The notes under the pieces were generated by a model. The model did no database searches. It was not told the origin of the DNA and saw only the letters and a program-made list of their open reading frames with translations. DNA of 64,000 bases from the NCBI RefSeq assembly GCF_003688855.1, contig NZ_REFW01000001.1, positions 1,116,001 to 1,180,000 on the forward strand, written 5' to 3'. Below, piece after piece: positions 54,896-63,579 of the stretch. Position numbers and translations under genes: made by a program. Each line of letters starts with the position of its first letter. The first letter of the stretch is position 1. This DNA is from Tessaracoccus antarcticus. GTDB taxonomy: Bacteria > Actinomycetota > Actinomycetes > Propionibacteriales > Propionibacteriaceae.

Positions 54896-55576
54896 ATGCG
54901 CGTGCTGGTCGTGGAGGACGAACCCCACCTGGCCGAGTCGGTCCGGCGAGGGCTGACGGCCGAGGGCTTCGCCGTCGAGGTCGAGACCAACGGCGAGGAC
55001 GGGCTGTGGGCTGCCACCGAGAACACCTACTCGGTGATTGTTCTGGACATCATGCTGCCCAAACTCAACGGCTACAAAGTCGTCGAGCAGCTGCGGCAGC
55101 GGGAAGTGTGGACCCCCATCCTCATGCTCACCGCCAAGGACGGGGAGTACGACCTGGCCGATGCGCTCGAGTTGGGTGCCGATGACTACCTGACCAAGCC
55201 CTTCTCGTTCATCGTGCTCGTGGCGCGGCTCCGGGCGTTGATCCGCCGGGGTGCCCCTGCCCGTCCGGCGATCCTCACCGCAGGGGACCTGCAACTCGAC
55301 CCCGCCCGTCGCTCAGTGCGCCGGGGCACCACCCCCGTCTCCCTCACTCCGCGGGAGTTCGGGTTGTTGGAGCACCTCATGCAGCACCGTGGTGACGTGG
55401 TCACCAAGACCGAGATCCTGGAGTCGGTGTGGGACCCCTATTACGAGGGTGACCCCAACGTGGTGGAGGTCTACATCGGCTACCTCCGCCGCAAGATCGA
55501 CGTTCCCTTCGGGCGTCAGGCGATCGAGACGATCCGGGGCATGGGCTACCGTCTGGCGGCCGACGGGGGCGGATGA
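54896..55576 (+). CDS. OmpR/PhoB-type response regulator
   Basis: 226 residues from ATG 54896 (ATG 54887 also possible). Receiver with EDEP, phospho-acceptor Asp51 in VIVLDIMLPKLNG and Lys in DDYLTKPFSF. The winged-helix output has LTPREFGLLEHLMQHRGDVV and GRQAIETIRGMGYRLAAD. It lies 29 bases after gtrA, so it is probably read from the ubiA transcript. Its partner kinase is convergent and overlaps its last 31 bases. Confidence 0.93.
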   Translation: MRVLVVEDEPHLAESVRRGLTAEGFAVEVETNGEDGLWAATENTYSVIVLDIMLPKLNGYKVVEQLRQREVWTPILMLTAKDGEYDLADALELGADDYLTKPFSFIVLVARLRALIRRGAPARPAILTAGDLQLDPARRSVRRGTTPVSLTPREFGLLEHLMQHRGDVVTKTEILESVWDPYYEGDPNVVEVYIGYLRRKIDVPFGRQAIETIRGMGYRLAADGGG

Positions 55577-56970
55577 GCCGCGGCCCCGGCGGGGAGGGGG
55601 AGGGGGAGGGACAGTCGCAGGTGGGCGCCTCCACGCTCGGAGGTGAACACCTGGACGTCGCCGCCGTGTGCCCGCGCGATCTCCCGGGTGATGGCCAGCC
55701 CCAGACCGGTGCCGCCTGTGCCCCGTTCACGGCTGTCGTCGAGGCGGACGAACCGTTCGAACACCCGTTCGCGCTCGGACCCTGCAATACCCGGCCCGTC
55801 GTCGCTGATGTCGAGCACGGCCACGCCATTCATGGTGCCGAGCCGCACCTCAACGGTGGTGCTGGCGAACCGCACGGCGTTGTCCATGAGGTTGCGCACC
55901 GCACGCAGGAGGTGTTGCGCGTCGCCCGTGACCCGGACGGACACAACATCCACCTCCACCGTGAGGGCCCCTTGCGCACGGATCCGGGCGATCTCACCGG
56001 TGACGATGTCATCGAGGTCCACGTCCTCGACGTTCATGATGAGGCCGTGCTCGTCTGAGCGTGCCAGGAGCAGCAGGTCGGAGACCAGGCGCTCAAGGCG
56101 ATGGGTCTCGGCCAGGACCAGGCCGGCGGCACGGTCGCGGTCCATGGCCTCAGGATGGAGGGTGGCCAGTTCCGTGGTGGTGCGGATGGTGGCCAAAGGG
56201 GTGCGCAGCTCATGGGAGGCATCCGCCACGAACCGGTGCTGGGCCTCGGCGGAGGCCTGCAACCGGGCGAGCATGGAGTTCATGGTTTCCGCCAGGCGTG
56301 CGATCTCGTCACCGCTGGTGGGAACCGGCACCCGCGCGTCCTTGTCCGCCGTCGACACCCCTGCCACGTGACGCCGGATCGCCTCCACCGGCGCCAGAGC
56401 CCACCCCACCACCATGGAGGAAGTGGCGGCAACCACCACCAGGACCAACGGGATGCCGATGCTCAACAGAGTCACGAGTACCGTCGTGGAGCGTTCCACG
56501 GATTCCAGGGACTGCGCCGTGACGACGCGCACCACACCCCCTGGGCTGGCTACGCCGGAGACCACGATGACGAACGGCTCCGCGCCACCGGGCAGGGCGT
56601 CAACGGTGTAGACGACGGTGTCCCCGGCCGGTGGCGTCGACGTGGTGATGGGGTGGACAAGGTAGTCGTCATCACTGGCCGTCCGAACCGTCCCATCAGG
56701 GGTGAGGATCTGGAGCAGCGCTGAATCTCCCACGGCAGCCTTCACGGCGCCGACGTCCACCTCATCAATGCCACCCTCCTCGATCTCGCCGACGATGGTG
56801 TCGCCCTGCTGCCGGGCGACATCGGTCAACCCGCTGATGAGTTGCTGACGCTGCAGCGCAACGAGGGCCACCGATGCCCCCAGCAGCGCGAGGGCCACAA
56901 CGACAGTCGCCGCCACGGTGGTGCGCAGCCGGATGCCCCGGGGGAACCAGCGGAATCGCCTCCGCTCCAT
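55546..56970 (-). CDS. Sensor histidine kinase (EnvZ/PrrB type)
   Basis: 474 residues. Helix 1 (residues 17-38), an extracellular sensor region (40-160), helix 2 (163-190), HAMP (191-240), H-box RFVADASHELRTPLATIRTT with His253, N-box RNLMDNAVRFA and G-box ISDDGPGI with RGTGGTGLGLAIT. All catalytic elements are intact. It is tail-to-tail with the response regulator (31-base overlap) and head-to-head with dprE1, so its expression may follow a different promoter from that of its partner. Confidence 0.93.
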   Translation of the reverse strand: MERRRFRWFPRGIRLRTTVAATVVVALALLGASVALVALQRQQLISGLTDVARQQGDTIVGEIEEGGIDEVDVGAVKAAVGDSALLQILTPDGTVRTASDDDYLVHPITTSTPPAGDTVVYTVDALPGGAEPFVIVVSGVASPGGVVRVVTAQSLESVERSTTVLVTLLSIGIPLVLVVVAATSSMVVGWALAPVEAIRRHVAGVSTADKDARVPVPTSGDEIARLAETMNSMLARLQASAEAQHRFVADASHELRTPLATIRTTTELATLHPEAMDRDRAAGLVLAETHRLERLVSDLLLLARSDEHGLIMNVEDVDLDDIVTGEIARIRAQGALTVEVDVVSVRVTGDAQHLLRAVRNLMDNAVRFASTTVEVRLGTMNGVAVLDISDDGPGIAGSERERVFERFVRLDDSRERGTGGTGLGLAITREIARAHGGDVQVFTSERGGAHLRLSLPLPLPAGAAAHPPPSAARR

Positions 56971-57070
56971 GCTGAGTCCTCCTCATACGGGTGCCTGATG
57001 TCCCCAGTGTGCGCCCTGGGGTGGTGACGGGTACTGCAAACACCATCGTGGGGGGTCATGGCTGTGGGGC

Positions 57071-57130
57071 CGCTGAGTGGACGCGCACGCGTGGACGTCG
57101 GGCGGCAACCGCGGCATGGTCCACTCAGCG
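57071..57130. repeat. 12-base inverted repeat upstream of dprE1
   Basis: CGCTGAGTGGAC (57071-57082) and GTCCACTCAGCG (57119-57130) are perfect complements separated by 36 bases. They lie between the divergent kinase and dprE1 starts, ending 58 bases before the dprE1 ATG. The spacer is GC-rich with smaller complementary parts. It may be a two-site operator, a transcript hairpin controlling dprE1 or a recombination relic. Confidence 0.6.
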
Positions 57131-57188
57131 CCCTCTCAGGGTGCTGCGGTCACAGTGTGGAGACCGGGACAACCACAGGAGGAGCACC

Positions 57189-58604
57189 ATGGCGCAGACG
57201 CTGGAGCACCGGGGGGCGCCACGCCTCCTCACCGGATGGGGGAGAACCGCGCCGTCGGCGGCGACGGTGATCAGCACCCCTGATGTCGACGTGATGAGGC
57301 GCGAGGTTCTCCGCGCCACCAAGGAGCGTGCGCACGGTGGCCGTGGCGTCATCGCGCGAGGTCTCGGCCGCTCCTACGGCGACGTTGCGCAGAATGCCGG
57401 CGGCCTTGTGTTCGACATGTCTGCGCTGCACACCATCCACTCGATCGACCCCGTGACCGCGACGGTGGTTGCCGACGCAGGTGTGAGCCTGGACGCTCTC
57501 ATGAAGGTGGCGCTCCCGCACGGATTGTGGGTTCCTGTTCTCCCCGGAACGCGACAGGTCACCCTCGGGGGCGCCGTCGGGTGCGACGTCCACGGCAAGA
57601 ACCACCACAGTGCGGGCAGCTTCGGGGACCACGTGCTGGCCCTCGACCTGTTGGTTGCCGACGGCCGCGTCCTGATGCTCACGCCGTCGGGCAGCCCCGA
57701 TGACCCCGCAGCGACACTCTTCTGGGCCACCGTCGGCGGTATAGGACTCACGGGGATCATCCTGCGCGTCACCCTGCGCATGGTCCGGGTGGAAACCGCA
57801 TACTTCCTGGCTGACGTGGTGCAGACGAGGAATCTGGAGGAGACGATCGCCGCCCATCTGGATGGTTCCGAGAGTGGCTACGACTACAGCTCCGCCTGGT
57901 TCGATGCCATCTCGGCACCGCCCACACTGGGGCGGGCGACGATCTCGCGCGGGAACCTCGCCACGTTGGCGGAACTGCAGGAGTACGCCCCAGGTCTCGC
58001 AGCGGACCCCCTGCACTTTTCGGGACTGACGCTGTTGACGGTGCCGGACGTCTTCCCCAACGGCCTCGCCAACAAGCTCACTTTCGGTGTACTCGGCGCT
58101 GCCTGGTACGCCAGGGGTCGCGCCCACAGGACGATGATCCAGAGCCTCACCGGCTTTTACCACCCCCTCGACATGTTCGCCGAGTGGAACCGTGCCTACG
58201 GCAGCGCAGGCCTGCTGCAGTACCAGTTCGTGGTGCCTCCGAAGGCGATGGAGGAGTTCACGCTCATGCTCGGCGACATCCAGCGCTCCGGGCACCATTC
58301 GTTCCTCAACGTTCTCAAGCTGTTTCGACCCGGCAACCGGGCACCGTTGTCCTACCCCGTGGCCGGCTGGAACGTCAGCGTCGACTTCCCGATCAGGGCC
58401 GGGTTGGGCGATTTCCTCACCCGCATGGATGCGCGGGTCCTCGAGTTCGGTGGGCGCCTGTACACAGCCAAGGATTCGCGCACCGACGCAGCGACCTTCC
58501 ATGCCATGTACCCGCGCATCGACGAGTGGCTCGCCACCCGGCGCGCCATCGACCCTCACGGTGTGTTCGTCTCGGACATGGCGCGCCGTCTCGAGCTTGT
58601 CTGA
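57189..58604 (+). CDS. dprE1: Decaprenyl-phosphoryl-beta-D-ribose 2-oxidase
   Basis: 471 residues from ATG 57189 with AGGAGG upstream; the frame before it is not coding. It oxidises decaprenyl-phosphoryl-ribose at C2 using FAD. FAD-binding segments are [19 protein letters not shown] and [18 protein letters not shown]. The substrate-binding part contains [15 protein letters not shown], where the position of mycobacterial Cys387 (benzothiazinone target) is Ser397, and [12 protein letters not shown] with the catalytic Lys (here Lys428). The C-terminus DMARRLELV is typical. dprE2 follows by 28 bases. Confidence 0.93.
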   Translation: MAQTLEHRGAPRLLTGWGRTAPSAATVISTPDVDVMRREVLRATKERAHGGRGVIARGLGRSYGDVAQNAGGLVFDMSALHTIHSIDPVTATVVADAGVSLDALMKVALPHGLWVPVLPGTRQVTLGGAVGCDVHGKNHHSAGSFGDHVLALDLLVADGRVLMLTPSGSPDDPAATLFWATVGGIGLTGIILRVTLRMVRVETAYFLADVVQTRNLEETIAAHLDGSESGYDYSSAWFDAISAPPTLGRATISRGNLATLAELQEYAPGLAADPLHFSGLTLLTVPDVFPNGLANKLTFGVLGAAWYARGRAHRTMIQSLTGFYHPLDMFAEWNRAYGSAGLLQYQFVVPPKAMEEFTLMLGDIQRSGHHSFLNVLKLFRPGNRAPLSYPVAGWNVSVDFPIRAGLGDFLTRMDARVLEFGGRLYTAKDSRTDAATFHAMYPRIDEWLATRRAIDPHGVFVSDMARRLELV

Positions 58605-58632
58605 CACGGCCAGGATCAGAAGGAGTCCTGCA

Positions 58633-59394
58633 ATGATCAACGCCGTGGGTGACCCGCAACGCATCCTCCTGCTGGGCGGCACCTCCGAGATCGGTCTGGC
58701 CATCGTCGAGGAATACCTGCGCGGTGTCCCGGCTGCCGTGGTGCTGGCGTGCCGACCGGGAAACCGGGAGGCACAGGACGCCGTTGCCCGGTTGCGCTGC
58801 GCCGGGGCCGGGGACGTGCGTGTCATCGACTTCGATGCGACCGCCACCGCCACCCATGATGCCGTCCTCGATGACGCCTGGTGCGAGGGTGACGTCGACC
58901 TGGCCATCGTCGCGTTCGGCCTGCTCGGTGACCAGGAGGAACTGTGGCAGGACCAGGCGCGGGCCGTCGCCGCATGCCAGGTGAACTTCACGGGGGGTGT
59001 GAGCGTCGGCGTCCTGCTCGGGCAGCGGATGAAGGCGCAGGGCCATGGCCAGATCATCGCGATGAGCTCCGTGGCGGGCCAGAGGGTGCGCCGCTCGAAC
59101 TTCGTCTACGGGGCCACCAAGGCGGGGTTCGATGCGTTCTACCGAAACCTGGGGGAGGCTCTCTCGCCCTCCGGTGTCCACGTTCTCGTCGTGCGTCCCG
59201 GGCAGGTCCGCACGCGAATGTCGGCCGGACTGAAGGAACCCCCGCTGACAGTTGACCCACGTCAGGTTGCGCAACTCGTGCACGACGGGGTCCGCAGGTC
59301 AAGGACGGTGGTCTGGGCGCCACCAGCATTCGCATGGGTCATGCTCGTGCTGCAGCACATCCCCGCGCCCATTCTCCGCAAGCTCCCACTGTGA
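58633..59394 (+). CDS. dprE2: Decaprenyl-phosphoryl-2-keto-ribose reductase
   Basis: 253 residues from ATG 58633, AAGGAG upstream. Short-chain dehydrogenase: [20 protein letters not shown] for NADH binding, [39 protein letters not shown] with Ser-Tyr-Lys catalytic residues (YxxxK in YGATK). The DprE2-type C-terminus [19 protein letters not shown] forms a hydrophobic tail. It reduces the keto intermediate to decaprenyl-phosphoryl-arabinose together with DprE1. Confidence 0.93.
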   Translation: MINAVGDPQRILLLGGTSEIGLAIVEEYLRGVPAAVVLACRPGNREAQDAVARLRCAGAGDVRVIDFDATATATHDAVLDDAWCEGDVDLAIVAFGLLGDQEELWQDQARAVAACQVNFTGGVSVGVLLGQRMKAQGHGQIIAMSSVAGQRVRRSNFVYGATKAGFDAFYRNLGEALSPSGVHVLVVRPGQVRTRMSAGLKEPPLTVDPRQVAQLVHDGVRRSRTVVWAPPAFAWVMLVLQHIPAPILRKLPL

Positions 59395-59422
59395 GCGTCA
59401 CCACGGAGGGTAGCGTTGACAG

Positions 59423-60520
59423 ATGCGAGCACTGACTCCGCTGGAACTGCCCAGGCCCGTTCTGGATGCTGCGGCGGGCCAGTCGCCGTTGACCCAGTGG
59501 TGGGTGCCGGCGGTTGCGGTTGTCGTGGCCCTCATCCTGACCGCCGTGGTGGTGCGCAGGTGGTTGCTGCACCACGGGGCCCCGTGGCGTCGGGTGCCGG
59601 AGGTGGCCCTCGCCATGCTCGCCTGGGCGGTCGCGGCGGCCCTGGGCGTGAATTCCTGGTACTCGATTGTCCCTGACCTCAGCGCGTTGCAGCGAGAGGT
59701 CGAATCGGGGCTCGGGTTGCCGGTCTCCTACAGGACAGCGGATGGTGCGCACGTGAAAGAACACCTGCTGCCGGCGTCCTCCACACTGGGCATGCCGGAG
59801 TCGTCGGTATGGGTGTACACGCCCCCCGGGTACGATCCGGCCGGTGGCGTCCGGTACCCGGTTGTTTACCTCATCCACGGCGATCCGGGCACGTCGACGA
59901 ACTGGTTCACTGTCGGACGGGCGGACCAGGTGGTGGACGCCATGATTCGCGCACACGTGATTCCGAAGGTGATCGTGGTGTCGCCTGACGTCAATGGGGG
60001 CGGCGTCCACGACAGGGAGTGCCTCAATTCGCGCAATGGCGGTCCCCAGATTGAATCGTGGTTGTATGACGAGTTGGTCCCGTGGGTGGACACGTCGTTC
60101 CGGACCCAGGCCGATGCGCAGCACCGGATACTGGGTGGCATGTCATCAGGTGGGTACTGCGCACTGGACCAGGGGCTGCGTCATCTTGACGTGTGGGGTG
60201 GCATCGTTGCCCTGGAGGCCTACGGTGATCCGGGTCTGGGAGCCGCCACCACCATGGGCTACCACCTCGCGGACTTCGAACGGGTGTCACCCACGCACTA
60301 CATTGCACGCATGGAGTTCCCGCGAAAGGTTCCCATCTTCCTCGACGTCGGGCAGCTCTCCGACCCGAACCGTGTTGAGGCGCTGGTGACCGCGCTGAGG
60401 GCTCGGGGCCAGGACCCCACTTTCCAGGTGGAAGCCGGCCAGGGGCACACCTGGCAGATGGCGAGGGTCGGGATGCCCTACGGGTTGGACGACGTTGCTG
60501 CGGGCCTGGGATGGCGCTGA
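59423..60520 (+). CDS. Membrane-anchored esterase (alpha/beta hydrolase, antigen 85/esterase D type)
   Basis: 365 residues. Two hydrophobic segments (residues about 25-47 and 60-80) precede an esterase domain: SSVWVYTPPGYDPAGGVRYP, VVYLIHGDPGTSTNW, nucleophile elbow ILGGMSSGGYCALD and a late GQGHTWQMA with His. It resembles the lipoprotein esterase at 51291 in fold and catalytic layout. It is 28 bases after dprE2 and its stop overlaps the MprF-like gene by 10 bases, so it belongs to the dpr transcript. Acyl transfer or de-esterification at the envelope is plausible. Confidence 0.85.
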   Translation: MRALTPLELPRPVLDAAAGQSPLTQWWVPAVAVVVALILTAVVVRRWLLHHGAPWRRVPEVALAMLAWAVAAALGVNSWYSIVPDLSALQREVESGLGLPVSYRTADGAHVKEHLLPASSTLGMPESSVWVYTPPGYDPAGGVRYPVVYLIHGDPGTSTNWFTVGRADQVVDAMIRAHVIPKVIVVSPDVNGGGVHDRECLNSRNGGPQIESWLYDELVPWVDTSFRTQADAQHRILGGMSSGGYCALDQGLRHLDVWGGIVALEAYGDPGLGAATTMGYHLADFERVSPTHYIARMEFPRKVPIFLDVGQLSDPNRVEALVTALRARGQDPTFQVEAGQGHTWQMARVGMPYGLDDVAAGLGWR

Positions 60521-62247
60521 TCGACGATGAGGCGGCGACACTCCAGCAATCCGGCGCCGCGGGGATGGCCGCCACCGCACAGTTGACGCGGGTGAGGCGC
60601 AACCGCCGGACACGTCGGTGGGCGTCCGCACTGGTGTTGCTTCTGGCCGTGGTCAACCTGGCCTCGGCGCTGTCGGCACCGTTGCGCGCCCGCCTGGAGC
60701 TTCTGCTGGAAATACTGCCCTTCCCCACGCTGCACACGGCAGCCGCCACCACGGTGTTCGTGGGATGCGCCCTCGCCCTGACCGCGCGGGGACTGCTCCA
60801 CGGCTCCCGGATCGCATGGACCGCCGCCATGGGGCTGCTCGTGGTCGCCGTCGGGCTCAACCTCCTGAAGGGCCTTGACGTGGAGGAGGGCGTCATCAGT
60901 GCCGCCCTTGTGGTGTGGCTCGCGCTGAGCCGGCACGCGTTCACGGTGTGGCCCACCCAGGGACAGTTGCGGCGGGCTCTGGTCACCGCCGCCGTGGCCT
61001 TCGCCCTGGCGGTGAGCGTGTCGACGCTGTTGGTGATGACGCTGGGTCGGCGCCACCACCCCCACGTCGGTGAGACGCTGCAGGCGTCAGCTGAACGGCT
61101 CGGTGGTGGGACCGGGCTACCCCTGCTGGGAATGGGACCGGCGGCCACGCCACTGCTCACGGCCGTGGGGATCGCGGCGACAGTGGCCGTGTTGTGGTTG
61201 GCACTGTCACCACGCTGGGCGCTGGCGCGGACCCCCGAGCAGCACGTCGTGGACCGAGAGCGCGCCCGGGCGATCGTCTCCCGGGACGGCGGCGGAACCA
61301 TGGACTACTTCGCGCTGAGGGATGACAAGGAGTGGTTCTTCACGGGGAATTGTGTTGTGGCCTATGCCGTGCGCGCCGGCATCTGCCTCGTGGCGCCCGA
61401 CCCCGTCGGTCCGAGGGGCGAGCGATACCAGGCGTGGGCCGATTTCATGGAGTTCGCCGCCCGCCGTGGGTGGGCCGTGGTGGTGGTGGCCTCCGCCGTC
61501 GAATGGCTGCAGGTGTACGAGGACTCCGGCCTGCGCAGCACCTATCTCGGGGACGAGGCCATCGTGGACGTCACGTCGTTCACACTGACGGGGCGCGCCG
61601 TGAAAGGCCTGCGGCAGGCGGTGAACCGGGTGGAGCGGGCCGGGGTGCGTGCCGAGTTCATCGATCCCTCCACCGCGACGCCGGAGGTGCGCGACAAGGT
61701 CCGGGCCATCGCAGAAAAATCCAGACGGGGTGAGGCGGAGCGCGGATTCTCCATGACACTCTCCCGTCTCTTCGACCCCGCCGACACGGGGCTGCTGCTA
61801 GTGATGGCCCTCGACGCCACGGACCGTGTGCTGGGTTTCATTCAGTGGGTGCCTGCCGCAGACCTTCCGGGCTGGTCCCTGGACGTCATGCGCAGGGACA
61901 CGGCCGAGGACGTCCCCAACGGACTCACTGATTTCCTGATCGTCAGGACGATCGAACACATCGCTGAGCAGGGGTCCCGTGGACTCGGTCTGAACTTTGC
62001 CGTGATGCGCGACACCATGACCACGCCCGGGGAAGGGTTCGCGGGGCAGGTCAAGCGGCGGGTCCTGGACGTCGTTGCCCGACACTCCCAACTGGAGTCG
62101 CTGGGAAGATTCAACGAGAAGTACGACCCCGCCTGGGTTCCCCGCTACATCATGCGGGGAAGCGGAGACCAACTGCTGGCCGAGGGGCTGGCGGTTGCCC
62201 GGGCCGAGGGCCTCATTGACGTGCCCACCAGGGGGCGCCACACATGA
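60511..62247 (+). CDS. MprF-like DUF2156 protein (phosphatidylglycerol lysyltransferase-like)
   Basis: 578 residues. The N-terminal part (residues about 35-235) holds about six membrane helices; the C-terminal part is a DUF2156 domain of tandem GNAT-like folds (DKEWFFTGNCVVAYAVRAGICLVAPDPVG, TRAVKGLR-type segment RAVKGLRQAVNRVERAGVR, FSMTLSRLFDP). In MprF/LysX this domain transfers an aminoacyl group from tRNA to phosphatidylglycerol. The helix set is shorter than the full MprF flippase, and no LysRS domain is fused. Lipid or other acceptor unknown. Confidence 0.85.
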   Translation: MALIDDEAATLQQSGAAGMAATAQLTRVRRNRRTRRWASALVLLLAVVNLASALSAPLRARLELLLEILPFPTLHTAAATTVFVGCALALTARGLLHGSRIAWTAAMGLLVVAVGLNLLKGLDVEEGVISAALVVWLALSRHAFTVWPTQGQLRRALVTAAVAFALAVSVSTLLVMTLGRRHHPHVGETLQASAERLGGGTGLPLLGMGPAATPLLTAVGIAATVAVLWLALSPRWALARTPEQHVVDRERARAIVSRDGGGTMDYFALRDDKEWFFTGNCVVAYAVRAGICLVAPDPVGPRGERYQAWADFMEFAARRGWAVVVVASAVEWLQVYEDSGLRSTYLGDEAIVDVTSFTLTGRAVKGLRQAVNRVERAGVRAEFIDPSTATPEVRDKVRAIAEKSRRGEAERGFSMTLSRLFDPADTGLLLVMALDATDRVLGFIQWVPAADLPGWSLDVMRRDTAEDVPNGLTDFLIVRTIEHIAEQGSRGLGLNFAVMRDTMTTPGEGFAGQVKRRVLDVVARHSQLESLGRFNEKYDPAWVPRYIMRGSGDQLLAEGLAVARAEGLIDVPTRGRHT

Positions 62248-62272
62248 CCGCAGGGTTGTGGAGCCCCAGCTG

Positions 62273-63073
62273 ATGGGAATCTCCCTCGCCGCAGCCGTGG
62301 TGGCCTCATTGTTCATGGGCGTGGCCGCCATCCTCCAGGCAGTCGCTGCCCGACGCGCCGTCGGCATGTCCATCCTGCGCCATCCGCTGTACCTGGCGGG
62401 CATAGCGCTGGACGTTGCGGGGTGGGGACTGTCGGTGGTGGCCATGCGACACCTGCCGCTGCTGGTGGTCCAGACGATCCTGGCCTCGTCGCTGGCCGTC
62501 ACCGTCACCTTGGGGGCCGTGGTGTTGCGGCTGCGTCCCGGCCGCAGCGTGTGGACTGCCGTGATCGTGGTGTGTCTGGCCTGCGGGGTGGTGGTGGCCG
62601 CCGCAGAGACGGGGGCTCCCGGACCCACACCCTCGGGCTTCGACGCGGCCATGGCTGTTGGGCTGGTCGTCGTGGCGGTGGGTGCCGTGGTCGCCCACCG
62701 CCACCCCAGGACAGCCCCGTGCGCGGTGCTGGCCGGTCTGGGGTACTCCGGCGCAGCCGTGGCCGCCCGGGCCGTGCATGGTGCGCCCATCGGCGTGCTC
62801 CTCGCGGAGCCACTGGTGTGGTTGATAGCCGCGTTCGCAGCCGTGGGTGCCGTGATGTTCGCACGTGCTCTCGAGACGCGCGACGAGGCCGTCAACGAGG
62901 CCTCGGCCTGGTTGTGGGTGATGGAGATCGTCGTGCCATCGCTGGTGGGGGTACTGGTGCTGGGGGACACGGTGCGGCCCGGTTGGGCCGTCCCCACGGT
63001 GGTGGCCATCGTCGCCGCCATCCTGGCCACCCTGCGCCTGTCCGCCTCGCCTGCCCTGCGCGAGGCCCACTGA
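62273..63073 (+). CDS. EamA/DMT-like multi-pass membrane protein
   Basis: 266 residues from ATG 62273 (GTG at 62258 is an alternative). About nine or ten hydrophobic helices in two similar halves, opening with ISLAAAVVASLFMGVAAILQ and ending VPTVVAIVAAILATLRL, like the drug/metabolite transporter superfamily. Its place at the end of the dprE1-dprE2-esterase-MprF set suggests transport of a lipid or small envelope precursor, but the substrate is unknown. Confidence 0.75.
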   Translation: MGISLAAAVVASLFMGVAAILQAVAARRAVGMSILRHPLYLAGIALDVAGWGLSVVAMRHLPLLVVQTILASSLAVTVTLGAVVLRLRPGRSVWTAVIVVCLACGVVVAAAETGAPGPTPSGFDAAMAVGLVVVAVGAVVAHRHPRTAPCAVLAGLGYSGAAVAARAVHGAPIGVLLAEPLVWLIAAFAAVGAVMFARALETRDEAVNEASAWLWVMEIVVPSLVGVLVLGDTVRPGWAVPTVVAIVAAILATLRLSASPALREAH

Positions 63074-63157
63074 CGGTTGCCAGAGGTCCGGCACGGTCGG
63101 CCTGTCGCCCCGGAATCTCGGTTATGGTGACCCGCAATCCTGTGGTCCGAACTGGAA

Positions 63158-63565
63158 GTGGGTGAGCCGCGTGAGCGGTGTCAACGAGGTCTCGACGTGG
63201 GCGCGGGTCGTCGGCGTTCGCTCCGGCCGTGGTCGGGCACGTCCCCGGCATCCCGGATCATCCGGGGTCTCCTGAGTCTGGTGATCTGTGTGGTCCTTGC
63301 GTACACGTTCACCCGGATGCTCATGCCCGATTCCGGCATCGCTGGCATGGGCGCTGACGAACTGTCGTTCCTGAACACGGTGCTCGTCCCGGCCATCGTC
63401 GTGGCTGTTCTGTCCGCCCTCCACGCGGTGCTGCGGATCGTGGTGGGTGCCCTCGATCTGGTGCCCCGGCTGACGGTGCACGGCATGGTGGTCAGCTTCA
63501 GGCGCCCCGTGACCATCACGGTCAGTCCGCTCGTGGGATACGTGGCGGTGGCCAACCGGCGCTGA
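63158..63565 (+). CDS. Small two-helix membrane protein, start uncertain
   Basis: Up to 135 residues from a GTG at 63158; GTG at 63197 is an alternative. Two hydrophobic segments (IRGLLSLVICVVLAYTFTRM and TVLVPAIVVAVLSALHAVLR) and a short beta-rich tail (MVVSFRRPVTITVSP). The Arg-rich first 30 residues look non-genuine, and another frame is open over the same bases, so the N-terminus may be wrong or frameshifted. I do not recognise a family. Confidence 0.5.
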   Translation: MGEPRERCQRGLDVGAGRRRSLRPWSGTSPASRIIRGLLSLVICVVLAYTFTRMLMPDSGIAGMGADELSFLNTVLVPAIVVAVLSALHAVLRIVVGALDLVPRLTVHGMVVSFRRPVTITVSPLVGYVAVANRR

Positions 63566-63579
63566 GGCATGATGCTGCC

